A stretch of 64,000 nt of DNA, from positions 23,743,232 through 23,807,231 of the forward strand of contig NC_072794.1 of the NCBI RefSeq assembly GCF_028583425.1, written 5' to 3'. Position numbers and translations under genes: made by a program. Source of the DNA: Eublepharis macularius. Lineage: Eukaryota > Chordata > Lepidosauria > Squamata > Eublepharidae. A model generated the notes under the pieces. The model did not search any database. It had not been told where the DNA came from and saw only the letters and a list, made by a program, of their open reading frames with translations. Numbering within the stretch: position 1 is the first letter of the stretch; each line of letters starts with the position of its first letter. Shown here piece by piece: positions 42,476 through 52,125 of this stretch.

Positions 42476-42710
42476 GGTACAGTGGTTAAGTAGTTTGGCT
42501 GCAAATCAGCACTCTACTGGTTTGAATCCCTCTACTGCCCTGAGCTTAGTAGGTGGCCTTGGGTCAGCCACTCCTCTCAGCCCCAGCTCCATTGTGATGA
42601 TAATAACAACACTAACTTGTTCACCACTTTGGGCGAGGCACTAATCTGTCTAGAAGAGCAGTATAATCTGCCTAGAAGTGCAGTTGTTGTTGTTGTTGTT
42701 GTTGTTGTTT
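42476..42710 (+). mobile_element. Diverged tRNA-derived SINE with (GTT)n tail
   Basis: GGTACAGTGGTTAAGTAGTT (A-box side), GGTTTGAATCCCTCTACTG (B box), GGCCTTGGGTCAGCCACTCC and TCACCACTTTGGGCGAG precede a GTTGTT tract at 42683-42709. Confidence 0.6.
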
Positions 42711-43051
42711 ATTTGTGCTAGAATGAGAAACTGAACATAGAACCCTCTTAATCTAAGTTGTCTTAACCTAAATTCTGGCTCTCACTGGCAGGGATGGTCA
42801 TGAAATTTCCCAATCGGCCATGAAATTTCCCAAAGGGCCACTGCCCTGGAAGTCCACTGGCCACCAGGAGCAAGCTGAACCTGCAGTGCTCTGAGTGCCA
42901 CAGTTTCACTTGGCTTGGATCTAGACAGTCCAGTGGGTGTTGGCTTGCCTATATTCACAGCACACACATTAATTTACTGCAGTTTCACAATTACCCTATA
43001 AGCTGGGCCAATATGATTATCATCTTGTGGCTTGAGGTGTGTAAGTGTGAG

Positions 43052-43565
43052 CAGGGCCAGCGCCAGGGTTTCTGGTGCCTGAGGTGTGTGTGGGGGGCAG
43101 CTTCAGAACTGCTCCTGCCCCTTCATGCACAAGTGCATGCGTGCACACCCGGACTGCGGGGCAGCGGGCAGCTGGGCGGGAGAGCTGAGAGGCTGCCAGC
43201 CCAGCCAGACAGAGCGGGTGGCTGGGGAGGTACACGTGCATCCTCCCGGCCCTCCCACTCCATTGCTCCGCACACCACCCCAGACACCTGCTGCGCCTGG
43301 CTCACAGCTGCTGCTCCCGGTGAGGGGTACGTGTTGGTAGCGGCAGCAGTGCAGGAGAGCTGGGAGGCTGCAGTAGCTGCGGGCCAGGTGTGGCAGGTGG
43401 CTGGGGCAGTGTGCAGGCAGCTTCCCATCCCTCCCGGTCACCTGCCCATGCACTGCTGCCACCAGCTCTGTGGTGCACGCCCCTGGCCCCATCCCCGGTG
43501 CCCCCTCTGATGCCCCAGCACTGGAGGCGGTCGCCGGGGTTGCCTCAATAGAGGCGCTGGCCCTG
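43052..43565 (+). mobile_element. GC-rich hAT-type element, family C
   Basis: The ends are CAGGGCCAGCGCC and GGCGCTGGCCCTG, and a perfect 8-bp target duplication AGTGTGAG lies at 43044-43051 and 43566-43573. The 514-bp interior is strongly GC-rich, so it shows several open frames longer than 100 codons on both strands and CpG clusters. I read these as composition artefacts, since no protein motif is present. Confidence 0.88.
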
Positions 43566-43573
43566 AGTGTGAG

Positions 43574-44617
43574 CATGTTTGTATTTCAAACCAAGTAACC
43601 CCAGATTTATCAAAGATTCACAGCCACCACATTCCATAGATGACTCATTTGAGATAAGTCGGTCCTGCGAATGCCCTCTTGCTTAAGAACAGACGTGTCT
43701 TGAAGGGTCAGACTAAAATCCATCGAGGCCTGCATTCTCTCCCCAACGCTGGTGCCTATGGTAGTGGTGAAAGATGGAAACAAGACGTGGATGGAGATAT
43801 CGAACCAGGAATCTTGTGAAGCTTGTGGGTACTTTGGGGATTTTGAGACTGGGGAGTGGGGCGCTTTCACAAAAGGGTTCCCCTGCTGTGCTGGGACCAC
43901 TCTCAAAATACTGGGCACTTGCAAGCCAAGCGTTCTCCAGCAATGGAGAAAGCTGTTTCTGAACAGGTGCTCTCTGCGGACACCCAGGTGATGCCTCCTG
44001 AGTTGTTCTAAAGCACCTCCCGTTTCAGTGTAATGGGATAAAGCCAGGACTGGCTCTTTGCTTTGGGGGAGAGAAGATTTGAAGGAGGAGGAAGGGGGCG
44101 CCAGGAGGCCCACTGGAGGGTTTTATGGTGCCCATCGGCTGCCATGTGCCGGACCCCAAGTCTGATCCAGAAGGACACCAAACTTCTTTAATTTATCCTT
44201 CCCAGGGAGCAATTCTAAGCACAACAATGCAGAAACAAGACCTGTGTCATTCAACGGGGCTTATTCCCGGGAAAGCATTCTCTGCCTAAGACCATAAGGT
44301 AAATTAAAAGCTGAGATGCCATTCACAAAACTTAAGACTTCCTCATTCATCCAGGCTATGGCATGGAAATATTGGCCTACTGCCAAAAAGAGAAGCCGTA
44401 GCCTATTTATTTACTTTTAAATTTTTACCCCACCTTTCCCTGAGGTTCAAGGCAGCTTAATTTTAACTTTGCATTTACAGGTATTCAAGGAAGGAAAGGC
44501 ACTCTGCACATGCCCAGATGGGTTTTCTTTAACGTTCCATGTCTGTTTCTCATAAGAAAGCCACAGACCAATGATACCTACATGAGATTTCTTCACCTGG
44601 AGCTGTTCAACGCCTCC
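43574..44617. other. Intergenic DNA without recognised gene
   Basis: A 167-codon minus frame (43610-44113) overlaps other open frames and shows no motif I know. A LINE-like ACTTTTAAATTTTTACCCCA tail is near 44413. Confidence 0.35.
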
Positions 44618-44678
44618 CTAAGCGGAGTTCCACCCTTTTAAGTCCATTGAAGTTGATAAGGGTGGAACTCCGCTGAGG
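44618..44678. repeat. Short perfect palindrome
   Basis: The arms AGCGGAGTTCCACCCTT and AAGGGTGGAACTCCGCT are exact 17-bp reverse complements about a TTAAGTCCATTGAAGTTGAT loop. It belongs to the short palindromic interspersed family. Confidence 0.75.
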
Positions 44679-44906
44679 ACAGCACTGAGAAGTGTGTCAA
44701 AGTTCTCCAAAATAATCTGTGAATCTGATTCTAATCTGAAGAAGTAACCTCTGAGTCATGGAAGCTCATGCCAAAATAAAAGCTGATAGTCTTTAAGAGG
44801 CAGTTGGCTTGTGTCGTTTTTCTACAGTGAACTAGCACAGCTACCCTCCCTGCCACTAGAGAACCACCATAGTGTACAGATCCAGACGAGTTAGCCGGGT
44901 TAGTCT

Positions 44907-45190
44907 GGAGATTCGAACCTGGGTCTCCCGGATCCTAGTCAGACACTCTCACCAGTACACTACAGTAAAGAGTTCAGTAGCACCTTTAAGTCTAACCAAC
45001 TTTATTGTAGCATAATCTTTCAAGAACCACAGGTTTCTGCGTCGGATGCATCTGACAAAGAGAGCTGTGGTTCTTGAGAGCTTATGCTACAATAAAGTTG
45101 GTTAGACTTAAAGGTGCTACTGGACTCTTTACTGTAGTGTACTGGTGAGAGTGTCAGACTAGGATCCAGGAGACCCAGGTTCAAATCTCC
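44907..45190. repeat. 284-bp palindrome of foldback element plus SINE heads
   Basis: The centre is at about 45048. The core is the foldback family (CAGTAGCACCTTTAAGTCTA and its complement, then TTTATTGTAGCATAA). Beyond it, both sides continue as reverse complements into the head of the tRNA-derived SINE (GATTCGAACCTGGGTCTCCC on the left, GGAGACCCAGGTTCAAATC on the right). The arms differ at only a few positions. Confidence 0.85.
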
Positions 45191-45393
45191 ACTCTGCCCT
45201 GGAAGGTTATTGGCTGACCTTGGGCCAGTGGTGACCAAGGCCACCAGCCTGACCTACTTCAGCCTGACCTACTTCAGCCTGACCTACTTCACAGGGTTGT
45301 TGTGAGGATAAATAGAGCAAAGGAGAACAATGTCAGCTGCATTGGGTGTCCATTGGGCAGAGAGGCATGGTATAAATGAAGTAAATAAATAAT
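45125..45393 (+). mobile_element. tRNA-derived SINE (GTCAGACTAGGATC type), plus strand
   Basis: The head AGTGTCAGACTAGGATCCAG and GGTTCAAATCTCCACTCTGC is followed by GACCTTGGGCCAGTGG, CACAGGGTTGTTGTGAGGAT and a GTATAAATGAAGTAAATAAA tail. A 15-bp unit (CAGCCTGACCTACTT) is repeated three times at 45247-45291. Confidence 0.75.
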
Positions 45394-45959
45394 CAGCCAC
45401 AACAACAATATTTTCCAGCCTACGGAGGGACTGCCTACTGCTTGGTAAATAGCCTGGCGCATGCCAGAGCTGTAAAAAAAGAGCGAGAGAAAGGTCAGGA
45501 CAAAACAGCTCCTCCCTCACCCCGGCTCCTTAATTAACTGCATGGCAGGAACCAGGAGAAGCACATCTGGTTTCGATCTGCACAGCCCTTTGATGGCATC
45601 AGACGTTCTTTTCCCAAATCAGGGGATGGTGGCGTTGGAAATCCTGGCCTGTCTGCAGCAGCTCAGAACCCAGCCTGGCTGCTGCTGCTGAAGCTCAGCC
45701 CCCCCCCTTCCATGCCCTGGCATGACTTGTTGGGGGGCGCTCCCCTCTTTCCCTCCCTCTCTCACACACACCCTGTTATTTTTTCCTATTCAGAAAGACA
45801 AGCAGACTTTGCAAATAAAGGTCCTTCCCCAAACACTTCTCTTCAAATAAAGCCATGGGCTGATTTGCACATTGGACGTACCTTGAAAGCTAAGCGGATG
45901 CTTTCTGTTTAAAATGTGACTGGGTGGGTACTTGCATATATGATTTGCAGTCATGGGTG
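45394..45959. other. Intergenic DNA without recognised feature
   Basis: Nothing recognised. Confidence 0.35.
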
Positions 45960-46080
45960 AACTAGGTGAATGATACATGTGTTTGGAAGCACATGTATCA
46001 TGCATGCACACTTGCCTGAAAGTGAGTGTGCATGCATGATACACTCGCCATGCATGCACACTCGCCTGAAAGCTGGGACT
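45960..46080. repeat. Local direct and inverted repeats with CATGCATGCACAC
   Basis: CATGCATGCACACT-GCCTGAAAG occurs at 46002 and 46050, with the complement AGTGTGCATGCATGATACA between them. GATACATGTG and CACATGTATC at 45971-45998 form a further hairpin. Confidence 0.7.
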
Positions 46081-47106
46081 GGCTGCAGCTCCATTGCTGA
46101 ATGCGGAATGAATTAAATTGCCAGGAAAATCCAGATTATAACACAACATCTCTCTCTCTTCTGGGCAACGAATGGCCATGGGCAAAGTATCTAGGCGGCA
46201 GCTTCAGTTGCCCAAATCTGCAGAACGGTCCTAATAAGGATCTGTTTTGCAATATGGTAATAATAGATGAGAAAACAGTAGGAAACTGTACATTAAAAGT
46301 TTTAAGGCCCAGAAAGCCCTTCTGGAGTGGCGCCACCACACACCACCATCAGTAAACTTTCTGAGGTTTTCCTCTGAGCATTGCCACAGAGCATAAAGTG
46401 AATGCATGCACTCTCCCCAAAATTGTGTTTGTTAAAATGGATTAGGTAAGTCGGTTACTGTATTATGAAAAGGGATATTTATGTGTGCGGGCATCTATAT
46501 TTCTGTATTTATACACTGTGAAGATGCAAAATATAAAATGCTGTCAATATGTTTTAATGCTCTCTCTGTTTGTGTGTATGTATTGCACATGTACTTAAAA
46601 GTTGATTACATGTTCACCTTTTAATATAAATACTAGGACACTATCCAGTCAAAGTTATACATGTGGCCTCGTTTATTTCAACGAGAGAGTTACACAGCAA
46701 TCCTAAGCAGGTTGCATCAAGTCTATTGGATGGGTCTTACTCTTAAGAAAATGTGCTTAAGATTGCCCTGCATAGCATCTGTTTAACTTTATCAATGGGG
46801 CTGAAAGATTCTTTTCATTTTGCTTTTTAGCTGGGCAGAAGATTACAGCTTCAGACCCACTACTGGGTCAAAGTAAAGTTAAATTTCAGTGGAAGAGAAG
46901 AAGCACATACTTTACTTAGCCCATTGACACAAATGGAGATTAAAAATGTTTAACATTATAAATAATGTAAATTGCAAATTGTGTACAAATGCATTTGTTT
47001 TGTAACTGCGAACGCATTGTGCAAGAACTCTGCATGCAGGCCTCAGCACACCCAGGCGCGGCCCAAAATAAGCAAACAAACAAAAACCCGCCCCTTGAAT
47101 ATAACA
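46081..47106. other. Intergenic DNA upstream of PRRX1
   Basis: No exon is seen. A diverged short palindromic repeat is near 46690-46765. Confidence 0.35.
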
Positions 47107-47114
47107 GTTATACT

Positions 47115-47401
47115 CAGGGCTTTTTTTCCTGGGAAAAAAGGTGGTGGAACTCAGGACCGCACAATGACTTCACTTTGGGTCAGCTGGAACAAGGGGGCAG
47201 TTTTTAAAAGTTTAAGTCGCCCTCCTGGAAAATGGCCAGTGGCCCCGCCCCCTGATCTCCAGAGGGGAGTTTAGGTTGGCGGGAGGGCAATCTAAACTTC
47301 CCTCTGTCTGGAGATCAGGGGGTGGGGCCACCGGCCATGTGACCATTTTCTAGAGGTGCCGGAACTCCCTTCTACCCCGTTCCAGCTGAAAAAAAGCCCT
47401 G
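47115..47401 (+). mobile_element. hAT-type non-autonomous element, family A copy 3
   Basis: The ends are CAGGGCTTTTTTTCCTGGG and CAGCTGAAAAAAAGCCCTG. The flanks GTTATACT and GTTATGCC match at six of eight positions, so this insertion looks older than the other two copies or has mutated flanks. Confidence 0.85.
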
Positions 47402-47899
47402 GTTATGCCAGAATAGATTGTGCCAAGGCCAGTTTTGATTGACAATTGCAATGCTTACGGATGCCAGGCATGTATGAACAATCCAATGCGCTTGCCCCCA
47501 CAGGCAGTGATTTCCTATCGCCACCAACGCAGCACTTCCAGCTGGATTCTGTTCATAGCTTGAACTGCAATCGTCCAACGCTGAATAATCACGTGAGATA
47601 CAGGCATGTGTGAATCAGCCTCCGGGATTTAATACAGGCAGGGAGAGCGACAGAAAGGGGACATCTCTGCCCCTTCCTTTGGTGTCTCTGTTTTTCCTTG
47701 GAGTTAATAGCTTGAAGCAAAACTCTTAGAACAAACAGGAAACTTTTTTAAGGACTAGGAGAAGCTGATTAGACTGAAGGGGAACAGTCCCCCGCCCAAA
47801 TGAGAATTTCCAGCTGGACCTTAAACTGTTTCTCCTGCTTAAACTAATCCACAGCATTTGCCGGGCAGACGGGGGCATGTTGACCCCGTGCTTGGAAGG
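47402..47899. other. PRRX1-proximal upstream DNA
   Basis: No repeats recognised. Likely proximal regulatory DNA by position only. Confidence 0.3.
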
Positions 47900-48556
47900 A
47901 AGGGGAGAGGGTGAGATTCTTCGATCGCAACTAACTACAAAGTCGCTAAGGGGGGGGGGGCGGGTTAACCCGCGTGTGAGTTTGGCGAGGCTGGGCTGGA
48001 AAGGGTAGAAGGAGAAGCGGGGGGAGCGCTTTCTGGGGATAGGGTGGAGGCAGGAGGTCTGTAAAACGTCAGGCACAGCACAAAGCCTTTGCCACGTAAT
48101 TAGAGGCTCCTATTAAGTCTGGATCTGCCCTCCCCAGGGGCTCGCAAGCTCCCCCCCCCGCCCCGCACATGCCAGGCGGGGCCGTTTGAAGTGCCAGAGC
48201 GCCGCTGCTCGGGGGGGGGGGCGGGCAAGAGGGGGCGGGCAAGCCCCCCGAACCTGCCCCCTTCTCCTCCTCCTCCTCCGCTCCTCCCGCCAGCAGCCGA
48301 GGGGATCCGGAGAGGCGCTCCGTCCGCGGCGCAGCCCAGCTGCGAGCCTCCCGCCCCGCCCGACGGCCCGCCCTCGCCGCCTTCTTTCGCCCGGCCGTCG
48401 AAGGAGCGCGCCCAGGCCGGCAGAGGCGAGGGGGCGGCCGGCAGAGAGACACCTTCGGGCAGCGCCGGGAGCCGAGGGGGACTGGACGGAGAGAGCGCCG
48501 GGCGCGCCGGCTGTGGATTGCTGCGGGGAGCTTGGCTCGACGGCAGCGCCGGGAAG

Positions 48557-48583
48557 GCGGCGGCGGCGGCGGCGGCGGCGGCG
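48557..48583 (+). repeat. PRRX1: (GCG)9 trinucleotide tract in the PRRX1 leader
   Basis: Nine perfect GCG units 85 bp upstream of the ATG. In the PRRX1 reading frame they would encode nine alanines. Confidence 0.9.
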
Positions 48584-48667
48584 TGCGGAGGGGAGGCTCG
48601 CCGGCGGGGCGCCGCGTCCTGCCTTCTCCTCTCGCCTTCGCCCTCCTGGGGCCCGGGCGCCCGAGCC

Positions 48668-48911
48668 ATGGCTTCCAGCTACGCGCACGTCCTGGAGAGG
48701 CCTCCGCCCGCCCTGGCCGGCCGCCTGGAGAGCCCCGGGCACCTGGACAGCCTGCAGGCCAAGAAGAACTTCTCCGTCAGCCACCTGTTGGATCTCGAGG
48801 AGGCCGGCGACTTGGCGGCGGCGCAGGCCGACGAGGGCGTCGGGGAAAGCGGCAGGAGCCTGCTGGAGTCGCCCGGGCTGACCAGCGGCAGCGACACGCA
48901 GCAGCAGGACG
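48668..48911 (+). CDS. PRRX1: PRRX1 coding exon 1 (paired-related homeobox 1, partial)
   Basis: It encodes 81 residues plus one base, starting MASSYAHVLERPPPALAGRL, with the conserved N-terminal motif KKNFSVSHLLDLEEAGDL and the segment GRSLLESPGLTSGSDT ending QQQD. These match human PRRX1 nearly residue for residue as I recall it. PRRX2 lacks the MTSSYGHVLE start. PRRX1 is a nuclear paired-type homeodomain transcription factor of limb and craniofacial mesenchyme. The homeodomain is in later exons outside this window. The donor is GACG|GTAAGT at 48912. The ATG sits in GAGCCATGG. The reading frame stays open 188 codons upstream (see findings), but homology begins at this methionine. It lies about 29 kb downstream of GORAB in the same orientation, as in human. 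Confidence 0.95.
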
Positions 48912-51637
48912 GTAAGTGGCCCGGCAGCAGAGCGGGGAGCCTTGCCCGGAGCCCCCACGCTAACTCGGCCAGACGTGCGCGGGGGGTTCAGTGCCTGGAG
49001 CGCGGGGGGTGGGTGGGTTAAAAATCACTCCCTGTTTCTCCTGCTTTTGGTGCGCAGGAGATCTTCCCCGGAAATCCGTCTCGAAATCGCATCCATAGCG
49101 ATGCAGCGGCCCCTCCAGTGACCGTTTCAGCTCTAGGAAATCTTAGATTTTTACAAGGAGCCCCGCTTTAAAGCGCCCCCCCCCCCATGTCCACGAACTG
49201 GCTTTTTTAAATCAGTGCCTTGGGCGCGCTGGACTCGGAGTTACCGGCGCACATCTTTGCCCATCTCTTCTCCCGATCTGGCTTTTCTTAAGAGGCAGCC
49301 CTCTAGCTCCAGAGGGCTGGAGGCGGGTAGCAATGCCTTTCGAAAAATAAATCCGAACCAACCGCTTTCAGACTTCAGTTTAAACCACGTTTTTTAAAAA
49401 CATAATCGGATTCTTGAGAACAAAACTGAATCGCGCCGTTGGTTGCCCTCCCCCTCGCCCTAGGTTTTCTGGAGACGGGAGAAAAAGTGTGAAAAATATA
49501 TACGAGAATATCTATTTTAAATACGATATTTTGGATGAAGGGGCTGCGGGGATAGGGAGAGAGACGGTGCCCGAAACGCAGGCGTGCAAGCTGATGCCCG
49601 AGTCAGAATCAATTCATTCCGACCTGTCTTAAGCCGCGTGCCCGCACGTTAATATTTCCGAGGGGCTCCATCCGTTCACCGCCGGTCCTGGTTGCTACGA
49701 TTGGTGCAAAGGAAAGGCTGACATGTGTTGAGGAGAGCTTTCGGCCTGCTGTGGCTTACGGGGCATCTCCGGGTCGTGTGAACGACCTGTTTTGACAGAA
49801 AGAAGCAGAGAGGGGACCAGTCCTCCAGGCCTGGCCGGGACCTGTAAGAGGTCATGGTCCTGGTCGGTGGAGGAGGGAAAGAGGCGTATGAAGGGGCAAG
49901 ATCCAGCGGGGAATGGGTTGGTAGGCTCAGTGGAGAAGACTGCTGCTTTGCAATAGGGCCCTGAACGGAATCACACCCTCCGAAGCCCGAATGGCTTTAG
50001 GAGCTCCATGGGGAAGATCTCCTGCGCAAGGCCTACTGGGCAGTTCCCGATTTTTAATTGGGGCTTACGCGGGAGATCTCTCCAGCTGAGCATTCTTTAA
50101 ATCTGCAATTTCATCAATCCTTAAAAAAAAAAAAAACCTTTAATTTCACATTTTAATTTCATAAAATGCATTTTTTAAAGAAAGGTGTTTGTTTAGAACC
50201 TTCCTCGCCCACACCGGTGCCCGCGCTTCCGCTTTGAAATGCTCGTTATGCCGCCTAGTCGATGGCCTGTTCGTTTGTTTAACCGATGGCTGAAAATAGT
50301 TTCTAGTTGGACTTTCCAACAAAAGCCTGGGAGGGCTGACAAGGAAAGGAAATCCAAAAGGCCAGAGGACTGCCTGGCCTGGCCTCGGGTGGGGATCCGG
50401 GGAAGTGCGGGAAGTGTCTCTGCGAACTGCCCCAGAATGAACTGGGCCAGGAGTCCCCCTTCCAGAGGGAGGCGAAGAAGACTGGGAAGTCCCGGGCCGT
50501 GGAAAGTGGAGGCTGGTTCGTCCCTTTGCCCAGCCCAGGGCCAACAGGTTTGGCAAGTTTTTGAGCCTGCAAAATCTGTTTAACCGAGAAGTAAGACAGG
50601 CATATAAACACGTGTCTGGCCATTTCAGACTACGGGTGTGGGGCGCAAGAATAAAAGACCCTTGCAGGAAGCTTCCAGGCGGAATATTCTAGCCTGGAGT
50701 CTCCCGGCCTGTTCGTTTTATAGGTGGGTGGAGGTTTGTGGATGGAGGAGCCCTAGCAGGCCCCGCGCCCTTATCTCAGCTTTTCTGCTCCAGGCTGGGG
50801 CACTTTTAGAAAAGGCACTCTGGCTGGGTTTTGCGCGTGGTAGTGGGTAACGTCAGGATGCTCATTCGCAGAACCTGTCTTCCGAAGCCATTCAACGGAG
50901 AGCCGGTGCATAGGATGCCTTGCTCCGCAGAAGGTCACAGGATCAGGTGGGAGGTGAGCGGGCAGACCCGGGAGAGATGATCCAAAGGCGACCGTGATGA
51001 CCTAGATGAGCCCAGGGGCTGCCTGGATGAGACAGTTTCATGGATTTGAAAGAAAGTGATTTAAAACGTCAGGGTGGGAGGTCGTTGGGACGCCGGGCTT
51101 TGCAACAGGCTGTAGTTCTAAGTCCCGCTAGACTCTGCGCAAGGGACGCTGCTAGGATGGTATTTTTTTTACACCCTTGCAATGGCGCATTGCCCATTGG
51201 TGGGGGCACGTGCAGGATCCAGCCCACATTCGAAGTCCTTCGGCTCCATTGAAGCCAAAGAGCTTCACTCCGGCTGGGTCTCAAGAATCTCCCTTAATCC
51301 TCCCTGTTTTTATCCCCCTTGGGCCTCTCGAGTCTGCTTTGAGCTACGAGTGGGGTAGGGGGGTGCGTTGGAAAGCGAGGGTGATAGGGAAACTGCAGGC
51401 GGTGGGGAGAAAACTGACCGCTTGATTGTTTAGAATCGCTTGGGGAAAGGACAGCCCCGCTCGGGTTCCCTGATCTCATTCAGCCCGGGTTCTGTTTCCC
51501 CACCTCTGTGGGCTGATTCGGCCCAGTTTAGGCCCAAATAAAACAGCCCAGAAGTCTACCAATGTCGTGGGGTTTTAGAAGTTAAGCCGGTTTCTTTGCC
51601 TCTGCTTCTGCGGGATTCAGGCCTCTTAGGGAGGAGC

Positions 51638-51700
51638 ATGCTTACCTGGGAGTAAGGCCTATTAACACCAGTTGGGCTTATTTGCCAATAAACACGTTTT
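51638..51700 (+). repeat. Short palindromic interspersed repeat
   Basis: GCTTACCTGGGAGTAAGGCC and GTTGGGCTTATTTGCC mark the family also at 36950-37032. Confidence 0.45.
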
Positions 51701-52054
51701 GCTGACAACCTAAGGGGCAGTTATCACGATCTTCTCCCACCCCCTCCTTCGATGGTACTCACTCTCAAATAAACCTATACAGATTTGGAGCCTTGAACTC
51801 AAAAAGTCATATACGTCTCGCTTATTGCAGTGGGGTAGGTTTCCAAAAGAGGTGCGCGGATTGGGACCAGACTGGAATAGCCTTTGCAAACCACCGACTT
51901 CGGATTCTGGGGGCCCGGCCCAAATGTAAAGGCAAGGCCTCTCAGCCTGGGGTGCTTGAACTGGAGCTGCGGCGATCCCCAAAGCTCTTAATCCTGATTC
52001 TAAACACGGTGCAAGGAAGTCCGATTGACATCTTTGGAGCCTTAGGCACGCTGG

Positions 52055-52125
52055 CTTGAGAGTAGACTCCGCTGAAGCCAGTGGGACATTTATCTCCCAG
52101 TCAACACGCCTAGGATCGGCCTGCA
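52055..52125 (+). repeat. Short palindromic interspersed repeat
   Basis: GAGAGTAGACTCCGCTGAAG, CCAGTGGGACATTTATCTCC and CCTAGGATCGGCCTGCAC follow the same plan. Confidence 0.45.

Larger units (their letters stand above)
47900..49110 (+). promoter_or_regulatory. PRRX1: PRRX1 CpG island promoter and 5' leader
   Basis: CpG-dense DNA with several GC boxes (GGGGCGGGC near 48219 and 48231) surrounds PRRX1 exon 1. No TATA box is apparent. The transcription start cannot be fixed. A six-codon upstream frame starts at ATG 48169 (stop 48187-48189) if the leader reaches that far. Confidence 0.65.

Noticed and set aside
43013-43576. Overlapping open frames longer than 100 codons on both strands as a possible gene
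   Set aside because: The interval coincides with a hAT element having exact ends and an 8-bp duplication. GC content explains the frames.
48113-48958. Long minus-strand open frames (up to 281 codons) over PRRX1 exon 1
   Set aside because: They lie in CpG-island DNA where stops are rare, are low in complexity (arginine, glycine, proline) and are antisense to a well-matched PRRX1 exon.
49414-49632. Candidate exon 2 of PRRX1
   Set aside because: There is no homeodomain text, acceptor or conserved residues. It is ordinary intron sequence.
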